Assembly (NCBI GenBank): GCA_002803225.1
Contig: NXFV01001565.1
Location: 173,136-237,135 of the forward strand
Length of the DNA: 64,000 nucleotides
Reading direction: 5' to 3'
DNA from: Gamarada debralockiae
Taxonomy: Eukaryota; Ascomycota; Leotiomycetes; Helotiales; Hyphodiscaceae
The position numbers were made by a program, and so were the translations under genes. Below the pieces are notes generated by a model. It worked only from the letters and a program-made list of their open reading frames with translations. It did no database searches and was not told where the DNA came from. This document shows positions 10,523 through 21,824 of this stretch, in pieces (the first letter of the stretch is position 1; every line of letters begins with the position of its first letter).

Positions 10523-13500
10523 TGTCTATGCTATTTAATGCAATTGTCGATTTGAAATTTGATGCAGATTGATTCGAGCAAGAAGAGCTAGTTGTAGATT
10601 TTCGGAGTATTAGATTGCAAAAATTATGAAGTTGACCAGCAACTTTGGTATGATTATTAGAATGTAAGTAAGAGTGATATTATGAGCACGGCTCAGGTAT
10701 GGAACAAACAAAAGATAAAAACACGACGGAGTTGTAGAAACTAGCTCTTGAGAATTGACTGCTTGCTGAAGAGAGAAGAGAAAGGGAATCTAAGTTGGGG
10801 GCTTCCAGGCGTCTTTATGGGGGGCCCGGCCAGTGAGGCCGCCTGCCATGGCACCTCGCGACGAGAGTGGTGGTGAGGGGGAAGACGATTTAGTGACTGG
10901 CACGGGTACATGGTATGCACATCGCCATTGGTAGATGCAGCTGAATTGATAGACTTTCTGCAAGCCCGGCGCGTAAAGGCAGTCGACGGCAACTAAGACG
11001 TTTCTGGGAGGTTGGCGACTAACATCCTGGAATCGAGCAGCCACTCAGGTGCCGCTTCCCCCTCAATGAGTGCTCGCTTAATGCGCCATGCTGCAAAGCG
11101 TCGCCAAGCGTCAAAACATTCGACCAATCACCAAACGGATGAAATGCATGGCTGATCTCTTGGATCTGCTGCCGTGTGATATTGTACATTATCGACTTAT
11201 CGAAATCCGTGTAATGAGAAGAGCAACAAGAGAAAAACAAAGTTGACCACCTTGTCATCTGGGACCAGTGACGGGCGGACGGGCTCTCCCGACCAGGACA
11301 CCGGGGAACGCTTGTACCATTGATTGCACCTGCCATTCCGGATGATTTGCATGAATCGACAAGACCTGCTGGCACCTTGGCCCCCATAAATCTTAATGGA
11401 TGCTGTGACCAGAGTAGGAGTTGCACGAATCGTTCTGGAAGGCAGGGAACTGTCAAGTCACTCGAGAAACTGCTACAAAAGCTGGTCCATCATTCCATCC
11501 GGAACATCCTTGGGAAGGATTGCAAGACGTGGGTGTTGCAGACCGAGTAGGACACGAAAAGTTGAGAGGACACTCTTGCAAGGAACGTTACCTGAAGGGT
11601 TACGGACTTCTGCATTCCGTATAGATCTCTCGAGTCAATCGAGGCATCGAGAGTCTTGTCAGATACGAGGAAAGAAGCCGCCGAACCCGATCCATCATCT
11701 GTAAGAGCCCGTACATACCTTAGTCCAGGATTTCAGCGGCTGCGGCGCCATGTGATGTGGAGTTGCTTGTAGCCGACGTGATGGAGAAGAGGAAACGAAA
11801 CTTCCTCGAATCCAAGAGGATGGAGTTCATGGAAAGGGTGTCCCCAATTGCGCGATGTGGGCAATGTGGGAATATGGAGGGGACCAGAGCTTTGTGATAA
11901 ATATGTATGCCGTGCATTGGCGGTAAGAATTTGTGCAGGAACCGGAGATATGACTGCGAAGAGTATTCAGGTTGCCAGTTTCCTTGACCAAGTGATGAAT
12001 TGCAGCTTCTGGATGAATTGAGAAAGCTGCCTCTGCCTCTGCCTTGTCCCCTCCTTTTGGACATGATTTGGTGGAGTAGAGAGAGAGTTTATTTTTGGAA
12101 TCCTAAGCGGAAACCAGGGCGGCTATTGGTCCGAGCTTGGATGCCTGAGGCCAAAATTCCTCGGGCCGACGTATAAACTCACCCGACGATCGATACATTC
12201 ACACCCACATCACTCCTCGCAGCATGTTGTATCGAAGTGTATTGACAGCGAAAGTAAATGCTCTTAGCCACGCGATTGGTAAAGTTTCCCGATCAAACCG
12301 ACCTTAAATGGTACCTTATTGTCCTATCAAGAATGCGGGGGATGTGTCTGGCTCAAAAGCGACGTTTTGATTCGTTTCGATTAGTCTTGAAGCGGCAGAG
12401 CCATGATGTCATAGTAACTTTTCCAACCCCAGCAAACGCTCTAGTAGTACGCCGGACGAAGAGGCGGTGTTGAACTCTTTATGAGTCGCAAATATGCACA
12501 TCTTAACTTCCCTTGGAGAGAACTACTGACTCAAGCTCCGCAGATCAGCTCACATGTCAATTTGCTAGTCTCTCTTCTCCTCTGTACAAGAGAATCCACC
12601 CCCACAGCGAGGGAGAAATCACTTATTAGGTCGACCCTCACGATGCAGCTAGGACGAAGAGCGCTATTGCTGACCCTATAAATCGGAACGCACGTGAAAT
12701 CTGAGCTGCTTGCTGACGTAGTTGCAGTCAATCTACACACCCAAAGGGTCAAAACGGTCCTCAAAGCGTGCCATCCAATTGATGATGAGGCGATTTGCTG
12801 CTTCAGGGGAATTCAAAGTATAGCCTTGACTGGACGACTTGGTCCAAACTGGGTAACACAAAAGCTCGATCTCGCAGTGATGCTGTGATGTTGCAATAGA
12901 AACAGTGCCGTAAGAACTAAGGTACCAAATATTCGGGTGTGACTTAACAGTGTCCTTCGGTGTCGTTATAAATGATAATCCAATTAATTTAAGGCAAAAC
13001 ATTTTGAGTATCAATTTCCTTTTGAAGAAGCTGAAGAGATCCAAGAGTTACGAATGTATATTTGAGTAAGAAAGAGAAGGTAGGGATTCTGATATATCTT
13101 TCCCATTTGGCGTGTGCAGCTGAAAACTGTCCCGCGATTTTGACCTCCAACAAAAATCATGTTTGAAGCGGGGTCGTGGCCGATTTACCGGATCTATTTA
13201 TTGGCTGAATAGCCGAGGAAATCTTTGAGCAAGGATGCGCCGTCAAGTAACGAAATTCTGTACCTGACTGAGTCGCCGCCGCCTCTTCTCCATCTTGAGT
13301 AGTTGTGGAGTCTATTTCCTCATCCAACCTCAATTCATACATCCGATATGCCGACAAATTTTCTCGTATGTCCGCGAAGGATTGAAGGAAGAGGCCGCTT
13401 GGCCAAGCGAGTCCACTTGTTGCATCTTACTGATTACCTTCTTTACGGGCCTGTTCGACTCATCCTTGTCCTGCACCACTGCGTCATAACCCGAGATAGA

Positions 13501-14145
13501 GCGCTTCTTTTATCAGTAAGATGCTTGAAGAATTCTTCTACTCTGTACTCAACTGCGTAGTCTTAACGACATATCCTCGTCGCTTTGTCGGTGAGCCCCT
13601 GACTCCTGAATATTTTCTTGTACGAGTAAGATTCTACCCTCGGAGCACGAGAACTATCCGATTGCGATTTCTATGAATAGTGGGGCTGTTTGTTTGATAG
13701 CCACCAAACTCTCCAAAGGAAGGTAGCCGTTATTTTCTAGCTACTTCATGGAGAACCAACTACAGATCCACCGTCAACACTACCCTACCAGTTTGGGCAG
13801 TCTAATTGAGCCCGCTGAGATAATTGTTCCTCGCAGATTCATGGGAGCTAAGTCCAAGTGGAAAAATCTCCATTTTTCATCCTCTCCAGATTTATATATG
13901 ACCTCCACAATGTCCCATATGATCTTCTATTGCTCAACTCGTACTGTACCTCTTACCTGAAACCAATCTTACTCCCAAGACTATCCCTTTCATCACCTTC
14001 CCTTTCCGCAATTTCTCTGGGTCAAGCTGTCAAGGCACGCCGTTTCAGAGGAACCTTACGACAGACCCACACCGCATCCGCAGCTCTCCAGATCCACGAT
14101 CCTCCACGTCTGTGTCTATTCAACCTCCGCCATATAATAGCAATC
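10523..14145. other. Intergenic region, no gene recognised (3.6 kb)
   Basis: Several ORFs of 60-145 codons occur (for example minus 11019-11456 and minus 11720-12064), but none shows a domain, consistent coding style or flanking splice signals that I trust. The last 150 bases are the leader of the CECR5-like gene. A long 5' leader or unannotated small genes are possible. Confidence 0.4.
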
Positions 14146-15721
14146 ATGGCACCCACTAAAGAGTCGTCAAATTTGATATCTCCTCCGGCACAAAGGCCAG
14201 GACTTCGACGTCTCTCCTCAATGAATGCTACGGAGAAAGATCTGACGGCTGGAGGCCCAGTTGTCGTCGTACCAGAAAGACTTATGGCCCAACGACCAAA
14301 ATCACACCATGGAGGCTTCGCTGCCTCTATGGAAATAGCGAGGAATGAGCTGGATGCTATGAACCTCGAGGAAGAAGCCGTGTCTCCCACTTTGAGCTCT
14401 CCTGAGACGCCCGGGTCACCTATCACTCCACCAGATGTCCCAACTGCGGATTCATTTGCTTTTGCTTTCGATATTGATGGTGTGCTCATCAGAGGTGGCA
14501 GGCCCATTCCAGAAGCTATTGAGGCTATGAAAATCTTGAACGGCGAGAATGAGTACGGCGTCAAAGTGTAAGTTGAATTTGCCTTGATTTTCTGTTCGAT
14601 TTCTAATGACCAACAGTCCCTATATTTTCCTCACCAACGGTGGGGGTAAGACAGAAGCAGAACGCTGCATCGACTTGTCGCGTCAGCTCGACATTGAAGT
14701 TGCCCCTGCACAGTTCATCTGTGGCCACACTCCAATGAGAGAAATGGCCGAGAAATATAACACTGTCCTCGTTGTTGGAGGTGAAGGCGAGAAATGCAGA
14801 CAAGTAGCTGAGGGTTATGGATTTAGAGATGTCATCACCCCAGGCGACATCATCAAAGACAACGAAGCCACGACACCCTTCCGCAAACTGACCGCTGAAG
14901 AAAAGGCCAACTCACGGAAACGTGACTATGGAAACACCAAAATCGAGGCCATTTTTGTGTATGTCAACCCCCGCTTATCCCGCTCTCCCCATTAAAATCA
15001 ACATAACACTGACGACTTCAGATTTGCTGACTCCCGCGACTGGGCCGGCGACATCCAAATTATGCTCGACCTCGCCATGTCAAAAGGCGGGCACATCGGC
15101 ACCCTATCAGAAACCTTCGACGAAGGGCCACAAATATACTTTTCGCACAATGACATCGTGTGGTCCGCAGCCCACGACAACGTCCGTCTCGGCATGGGAG
15201 CCCTCCGAAAAATGGTTGAGACTCTCTTCAAAGATCTTACCCAAGGCAAGGAACTCAACACAATCGCCTTCGGCAAGCCTCAGATTGGAACCTTCGAATT
15301 CGCTACTCGTCTCCTGCAACAATGGAGAAAGGACGAGCACCGCATCAACCGTCCTCCTGAGACGGTCTACTTTGTTGGCGATACCCCTGAGAGTGATATC
15401 CGCGGTACCAACTTGTTTAATGAGAAGGCGAAGAATGACTGGTATTCGATCCTTGTTCGAACGGGTGTCTACCAAGAAGGTACCGAGCCAGCATATAAGC
15501 CAAGGACGACCGTCAACACCGTGCTGGACGCAGTAAACCACGGCATGAAGCGCGAATTCACCAAGAGGATCAAGAGTGCGAACAACGGATTCGCTCTCAA
15601 CTCCGCTGGTCTCAATGGCCTGTCGCTCAATGGCGAGACGAAGAAATTTGAGACGAGAACACCAATCACTGAACTCAGTGAAGCGAATACTCCAGAGGCA
15701 GTGACTCCTGGGTTGAACTAG
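14146..15721 (+). CDS. HAD-superfamily hydrolase, CECR5/YKR070W type
   Basis: Three exons (14146-14567, 14617-14958, 15022-15721) give 487 aa; both introns split a Val codon after its second base. HAD motif I is FAFDIDGVLIRGG (nucleophile D109, D111), motif II is FLTNGGG at the start of exon 2, and motif IV is VGDTPESDIRG in exon 3. Together with length and the FADSRDWAGDIQI segment this identifies the CECR5 (class IIA HAD) family, known in yeast as YKR070W, usually predicted mitochondrial. The physiological substrate is not established. The N-terminal 100 residues are Ser/Pro-rich. The start is the first ATG in frame with a plausible leader upstream. Confidence 0.88.
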
Positions 15722-15934
15722 ATCTTGCGTAGACGCATAGATGCGATAGATGAGGTAAGAGATGGTTGAAACAGAACACAGATTGAGACTTTCATGGCGT
15801 TGATGAATATGTTAAATACCCCGGGTACAAGTATAGAGACTTGGAGGGTTCGAAGTTAGATGAGATCCGAGATCATAGATCAGACTTTGTACCGCGTTTA
15901 GATTTTTCATAGATGAGCAATAGATTTTCTTTGC

Positions 15935-17104
15935 TTATATTTGTTCCTTTATTCCTGTCGATCGTGACTTTGGTTTTGTTCCTTTCATTTTCATCCCGTC
16001 ATCGTATCCCTTCATGCGCTCCCCCCAAAACTCCCCAATCTTCCCATCCATCCACTCCACATCAACCTTATTCGCGCCACCCCCAGCAATATGTCCCCAG
16101 GCCGTTGGAATAGGCATAACGTTCCCCTCTCCAAGTACTTAACCTCATTCTCCCCATCCTTCCAACCAAAATATTGGTCAGTCATACTCGGCATCACCAA
16201 ACCCTTGCCTGAATCCCCTCCAAAGCCTTCCTATAGTCTCCATCCCCACCCACAATACCCACATCACCAGCCTGCCAGATTTTCGCCAACGTCAACAAAT
16301 CCTCCGCATCCCAACTCTCAAACGGTCCCTTCCCCTCTGCCGGATACAGCCATTCCTTCAAACTACTTACATCCATCCATTCCCTCCACAATTCCTGTCT
16401 AAACCATTCAGAGGTAAGCCAGGCGGCATAAGCGCGGCCGAACGCCCTCAATCCTTGATTTGGATAAACAGCTTTTGCCTTATACTTCCCGCCCTCATAA
16501 TCAATGGATGAGGCGAGAGCGGAGATTGGTCCTTCCACAAACGCATAATTGTGACCGCTGGTTTTGGCACTCCCGCATATAACCACAACGTTCTTCATGA
16601 ATGGCACAGCGGCCGATCCATGCATCACTGCCCAGTGATAGGGTTGTTGGCCGCCCATGCTGAACCCTATCACTGCATCCAAGCCCTTCAACCCCCATCC
16701 CGTGTAACAAGCTCGTATTGGGCGTTTATATTGTCTTGATAGCGGAGACTGTAGTCTGAAGGGAAAGAGGGATCGTTGGATGGAGAGCTGGATTCGCCGT
16801 TTCCAAGCATTGCTACGACGATTACGTGGTAGGAGGATGGACAGCCAGACGTGAAGTTTAGGGTGGGTTTATGCGGCCGCCGAAACAGGTGGGTATGAGG
16901 ACGGTCTTTGGGGATGAGGGGTTGAAGGAGCGGTAGGCGATTTTTACTGGTCATGCAATTAGAATTTGTTCTGATGGGGAGTAGATGGTGGGAAGGTAAA
17001 AAAGGGGTATGTGAACCATCTTGGACGTGACCGGATGCGAATTTGAAGGAGGGGATGGAGAAATACTCGACTTCTGTAGAGTCGATTTCGGTGGCTGGCA
17101 TCAT
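15935..17104 (-). pseudogene. MetX-like alpha/beta hydrolase, frameshifted pseudogene
   Basis: Minus-strand similarity to the homoserine O-acetyltransferase-like hydrolase family. It starts with the IPSFKFASGHV motif, then a probable intron (GTTCAC...CCAG), KIAYRSFNP, LIPTCFGGRIN, YHVIVVAMLGNGESSSPSN, the nucleophile elbow GFSMGGQQ, VVICGSAKTSGHNYAF, and the C-terminal PTAWGHIAGGGANKVDVEWMDGK. Four frame changes are needed: after GGRIN, in the G-run before the elbow, after GIQARV, and before MPIPTAWGH. Each looks like loss of a single base. The active-site Ser (GFSMGG) and the C-terminal His (WGH) region are still readable. Recent pseudogene is the best reading; base-calling errors in homopolymers are the alternative. 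Confidence 0.75.
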
Positions 17105-17534
17105 GGGGATGTTTGAGATGAATTGAATCTGAGTGAGGCTGGATTGGAGGCAGTGAAGGATGTTCAGAATCCATTTTGAAAAAGGTCTGGAGGATTTGGA
17201 AGGAGATCTTAAAAGGAGTTAGTAAGATAGTGACGACGGTGATAGTGAAGGGTGGGGTTGATTTGAGAAATGGAGTCTGATCCTGGTTTACTATGGCTTA
17301 TCGTCCTGATAAGGAATATGGAATTTCGAGGCGTTTCAGGGGCAAAAGAGGGGAAGAGGTCGGGCCAGTTAACCCGAACGTAATGGTCGTGAGCTTCTTG
17401 TCGAAAACAACGAAGGGTTCAATTAATCATTAACTGATTCACTCATACCCGTATAATTCGGATCTCAACGATCTACTGACCTATTTTCTTATCCATCTTC
17501 TGATTTTCACCCGAAGCGTCAGACAGGAGCAAAC
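17105..17534. promoter_or_regulatory. Divergent promoter region
   Basis: 430 bp between the start of the MetX-like pseudogene (minus) and the amidohydrolase (plus). It contains pyrimidine-rich sequence and the likely leader of the plus-strand gene. No particular operator is identified. Confidence 0.45.
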
Positions 17535-18644
17535 ATGGCCAGCGAAGACCCCTCCCAGCCCGCCGACTACCCCATAATCGACTCGCACATCCACCTCTTC
17601 CCCCAATCCGAACTCGACACCCTCGCCTGGTGTGACTCCTCCCATCCTCTCTACAAGCAACACTCCCTCGAAGAATACGAGACCGCGACCGGCTCACCAC
17701 CTTCGTTCGAAGGATTCATTTTCCTTGAGACAGACCGCAAACATGATCTCAAGCTCGGGGCGGAAGATGGCAGAGGTTGGGAACTGCCATTGATGGAAGT
17801 CGATTGGTTGAAACGTATAGCTGTAGGAACACCAAAAGATGGGGAAGGTCATAGTGAGGAACATAAGAAGCTGTGTTTGGCGATTATTCCTTGGGCGCCG
17901 CTGCCCAGTGGGGAGGAGGTAATGGAACGGTATGTGAATGAGGTGGAGAAACATGCTGAGGGGAGCTTTGGGAAGATTAAGGGGTTCAGGTATTTGTTGC
18001 AGGATAAACCGAAGGGAACAATGCTTTCGCATGGTTTCATTGAGGGACTGAAGTGGTTGGGGAGGAAGGGGTATGTGTTTGATTTGGGAGTCGATCAACA
18101 TAGTGGTGGAAGATGGCAGTTGGAGGAAGCAGTGGCCATGATTGAGAAGGCTCATGAGGGCGTTGAGGAGAAAGATAAGGTGACCTTTATCATCAGTGAG
18201 TTTCCAATGCCTGGACAGTTTACAGTTGCTGAGAGTTTTCTAGATCATCTCTGCAAGCCAGATCTCTCAGTCTACAACCAGACAGACCCTAGTTTCGTTG
18301 CATGGCGAACGGCTATGTTCACGCTCAGCAAATGCAGCAAGACATACATGAAGCTTAGCGGGTGTTTCTCAGAAATGCCAGAGTCTTTAAAGACAGCACC
18401 TGTTGATGAGGTCTTCATGGCTCTTCAGCCTTACTTGGTGGTTATCATGGCAACCTTCACACCATTCAGGATTATGTTTGGATCAGATTGGCCAGTATGC
18501 ACTATCGGTGTTGACGATGCTTGGAAGAAATGGAGACAGGTGGTGCAGAGGTTCTGCTACCTTGCCGGATTAAGCCAGGCCGAGCAGATTATGATATGGA
18601 GTGGGACGGCTATCAAGGCATATGGGATTAAGGAGTTGATGTGA
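17535..18644 (+). CDS. Amidohydrolase-2 family protein, L-rhamnono-1,4-lactonase-like
   Basis: Single exon, 369 aa. It is a metal-dependent TIM-barrel hydrolase: D16-S-H-I-H with the metal-binding HxH at 18 and 20, a GVDQHSGG strand end, and the C-terminal GSDWPV motif with the catalytic Asp. These are hallmarks of PF04909. The closest fungal group I recognise includes LRA2, which opens L-rhamnono-gamma-lactone in the non-phosphorylating L-rhamnose pathway. Other lactonases of the same fold (2-pyrone-4,6-dicarboxylate hydrolase-like) are alternatives. A sugar-acid aldolase follows on the same strand, which supports a catabolic role. Cytosolic; no signal peptide. Confidence 0.75.
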   Translation: MASEDPSQPADYPIIDSHIHLFPQSELDTLAWCDSSHPLYKQHSLEEYETATGSPPSFEGFIFLETDRKHDLKLGAEDGRGWELPLMEVDWLKRIAVGTPKDGEGHSEEHKKLCLAIIPWAPLPSGEEVMERYVNEVEKHAEGSFGKIKGFRYLLQDKPKGTMLSHGFIEGLKWLGRKGYVFDLGVDQHSGGRWQLEEAVAMIEKAHEGVEEKDKVTFIISEFPMPGQFTVAESFLDHLCKPDLSVYNQTDPSFVAWRTAMFTLSKCSKTYMKLSGCFSEMPESLKTAPVDEVFMALQPYLVVIMATFTPFRIMFGSDWPVCTIGVDDAWKKWRQVVQRFCYLAGLSQAEQIMIWSGTAIKAYGIKELM

Positions 18645-19216
18645 CGGATGATACCAAAAGTTTTTGATGGTTTGCTGGATTCTTTGCCAATACCCACCCT
18701 CCTAGAGAGAAGCCAAATTGAACATTTACATGAGGACTGGGGGTATTTCGCAAAACGTGCTGTGTACCCCTCAGAGACAGGCCTAGTGATTGGTGAAGCG
18801 TCACAAACATGCATTCATCCAATCAAGCCCCTGAAAATGCACGGTCAAGATCCTGGGACGAGCTTCTTTGTGCCGCAACTCTGAAGACCTGCGAATACTT
18901 CTGAAATCCAAAGCCTCATCTCTCGGCTGAAGCCGTTAAAACAACCGTAACAACCGTTTTCAACATATCAAACGCCTGTTAATTATTGTGTGACTAGTAT
19001 TACCCCTCTCATGTCCACTCTGGCAGTACAGACTGACCAGTGAACAGCGGGGCCTTCGCTGAACAATACCCCGAGGATGCTGTCAGTTGAATCACGTTAC
19101 GGATTTGGTGGTTGGCCGCGGGAGAGGCACCAGCTATTGGAATTCCATATACCCTTACCCGATTCCTCCATTCCCCTTCCAACTCCGAAAGCTCCCTCGA
19201 AAACCGTTCATCCAAA
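18645..19216. other. Intergenic, promoter of the aldolase gene
   Basis: 572 bp between two co-directional genes. Its last part, upstream of 19217, is open in the aldolase frame, but it lacks family features and probably is 5' leader. Confidence 0.4.
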
Positions 19217-20265
19217 ATGGCAACCCCTCCTCCAGCCGGTGTCTACGTCCCAGTCCCAACCTTCTTCGTCTCTCGAAAAGCAGCGAATTACAACCCCATC
19301 GCCCCACCCGTAGACATTGCAACGCAAGCCGCACACTCAATCCACCTAGCAAAATCGGGCATCAGAGGATTGGTTGTGCTAGGTAGTACTGGAGAAGCTG
19401 TACACCTGACCAATAAGGAACGTTTTGAAGTCTTGTCTGGTATTCGGAAGGAGCTTGAGAATGCTGGATTTAAAGACTATCCTATTATTGCGGGGACAGC
19501 AGCACAGAATATCGAGGAAGTGGTAGATCAATTGAAGAGTGCGAAGGAGGCAGGTTCTCAATGGGGACTGTGTCTTGTGCCGGGTTATTTTGCCGGCGCG
19601 AGTACGCAGGAGGGTATCATTCAGTGGTATAAGGCTGTTGCTGATCAGAGTCCTATTCCCGTTATGGTGTAAGTTTGAGCTGAGTGATTTTTCGAGAGAG
19701 GTTTTGGATGGGATGCATGTTAATATGAAACAGATACCACTACCCAGGCGTCTCAAACAACGTCAAAGTTGTCCCCTCAACCTTCGCCATCCTCTCCAAA
19801 CACCCCAATATCGTCGGCTGCAAGCTCTCGCACGGAGACGTATCCTACCACGCACAAATAGCGGCCAACCCCTCCATCGACAACACACACTTCCACACCT
19901 TCACCGGTCTCGGGCAACAACTATTACCTGTCATGGCGCTAGGCGCCGCAGGAACAATCGATGGCTCCGCAGGCTTCTTCCCGAAAGCAGTAGTCCATTT
20001 ATATAATCTCTCGATCAAGAACAATCCTGCAGAAACAGAAGTCAAGGAAAGAAGATTACTACAGTACAAGGTTAGTGCTATGGAGGAACTGGTGGTGAAG
20101 TTTGGCACTGTGGGCATCAAGGAGGCAATTAGTCGGATATTGGGGATGGGGGATATTGATGGGACGAGGCTGCCACTTTGTGGTGGCATGCCGGGTGGTG
20201 ACAAGGAGTGGGAGAATTGGAAGGAGGTTATTGGTGACATGGAGGCTGTGGAGAAGAGCTTGTGA
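19217..20265 (+). CDS. DHDPS/NAL-family 2-keto acid aldolase
   Basis: Two exons (19217-19668 and 19734-20265), 327 aa, with a Val codon split by the intron. Class I aldolase of the dihydrodipicolinate synthase fold: GSTGEAVHLT is the 2-keto-acid carboxylate-binding motif, YHYPGVSNN supplies the catalytic Tyr, and IVGCKLSHGD supplies the Schiff-base Lys. Fungal members include L-threo-3-deoxy-hexulosonate aldolase (galacturonate pathway) and 4-hydroxy-2-oxoglutarate aldolase. Sitting next to a rhamnonolactonase-like gene, it may cleave a 2-keto-3-deoxy sugar acid to pyruvate and an aldehyde. That substrate assignment is inference. Start chosen at MATPPPAGVYVP, where homology begins. Confidence 0.82.
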
Positions 20266-20426
20266 GTTGCTGGCGCGTAATACCATAGACTGATGTGCAA
20301 ACATAAGAAGTGAGTTATTACTGTCTATTTTGCTTGTTGAACTCCATGCTCAGACGCCCCTTCATATTGAAGGTAGAAGTACAGCACTCGCTTCTTTCCT
20401 AGCTGTCATCCTTACAGATGTCATTT

Positions 20427-21090
20427 TCATCGTCGAGCCCCAGCAAGTGCTCTTTTACTGCCTTCCGGCGTTTCATTTCTACCAGCTTCAGCCTCCTCGA
20501 CCTCATCCTCATTATCACTCTCCTCCTCTGCCACAGACTCGGACTTTGCACACAGTACTTGTAACCGTGCCATTAGCCGCAACGAGTATGGTTCACGATC
20601 CCTCCCATAATCGTCATCCCATTCCTCACGCTCTGTCTCACTACTAAAGGTGATGGTTTTATGCAGCGCCGGCTGCTCTTTGGCTTGAGTCTCTGGTTTA
20701 GCGGCCTCTCAAATATCGTATCGCCGATCCTCCATGGACTCAACTCGTTATGTCTTCTTGATCCCGTAATAGTTTTCGGGCCAATCTTCTTCCATGCATC
20801 TTTCCAGGCATCTTCAAAACTGCTCGCTCATTATGAAGGCTATAAAGTGCCTTTTTAAGTTTCTCCGACAAGGTCGCCCATTCAAGAAATGGTTCTCGAT
20901 AAATCGTCTGCGGCAGCCGGTCAGAGTGGAGAAGTACAGGCAATCCATCAATCCATCCAAACTGATAAATCCTCCCTCCATGCCCATACACCGGAATCGG
21001 CAGTGTAGTCTTCGGTGCCTCCACGGGCACATCCAGCCAAACTGGCAAAACAAACTTCTCTAGAACACAGAAACAGAACCCGGATGGCAA
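20427..21090 (-). pseudogene. Decayed gene of unknown family with TGA/TAA stops
   Basis: Minus-strand protein-like segments lie in succession. One is an open frame (21090 down to 20740) with YQFGWIDGLPVLLHSD and PFLEWATLSEKLKKAL. A second frame down to 20427 contains EEDWPENYYGIKKT, RVESMEDRRYDI, EAAKPETQAKEQPALHK and TEREEWDDDYGRD. Inside the second frame the stops are TGA and TAA at places where CGA and CAA would continue the sense. I do not recognise the family. The segments look like real, mutated coding sequence, possibly RIP-affected; a live gene with small introns is less likely. Confidence 0.4.
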
Positions 21091-21824
21091 GCTGCTACTC
21101 TTCGAAGCAAGTAAAGGTTCGTAAGCCTAGCTGGGCAAGGGATTGACGCCATCGAGATCTCAAGGACGGGACGCGCCTCCTCGATATCACGTAGTCCTGT
21201 TCTAGGCTAAGGAGCTAAAATTTTCGGGTTCTGGGTTGGTTTCTTTCTTCTCACCACCACCAAGGGGCCATTAGAAGCAACCTCGAAGACATCAAGGACA
21301 AACTTTTTGTCTCCGTATGAGCGCATCTGTACGGTGATTAGACAGTATGCTCCTTATTTTGCTACGTTTTCTGCGCCCTTCGCGTTCATGAGGTGGATCA
21401 TGGGCAAGAACATCTAGGCAGCGATAATTCTGCAATGATCGCTTCTCCAAACATCCCGCTGTTGTATCAGGAGATAGACTGTGTGAGCGAGTGAACGGAT
21501 GAAGAAGGTGTAATGGAACTGTTCAAATGTATTGGATGATTTTCGAGTTCGTGATCCCGACAGTTCGGTTCACCCTCGAGATTGAGACGAACGACGGGCC
21601 TAAATGTCGCAAGTTTGACCCCCTGCATATTGGTGACGAGTCATGACAGGGACGTGACGAGGTATATCTCCGTCAATAATCAATTGTATAGCTTCTTAAT
21701 ACGCGATACTTTTTTGTTCCTATTGAATGCCTAGTATAAACTTGTTTGAAAATTTTGAGGTTCCAAAAGAAGATCACCCTAGTGAGTGAATTGTTCATTG
21801 CCACTGAGCAGAAACAATACATCG
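21091..21824. other. Intergenic, promoter side of the GHKL gene
   Basis: Nothing coding is recognised. The final part is the likely promoter and leader of the 1697-aa gene. Confidence 0.4.

Noticed and set aside
11019..12064. Minus-strand ORFs of 114-145 codons
   Set aside because: Composition is irregular, no family signal, and no neighbouring exons could be joined.
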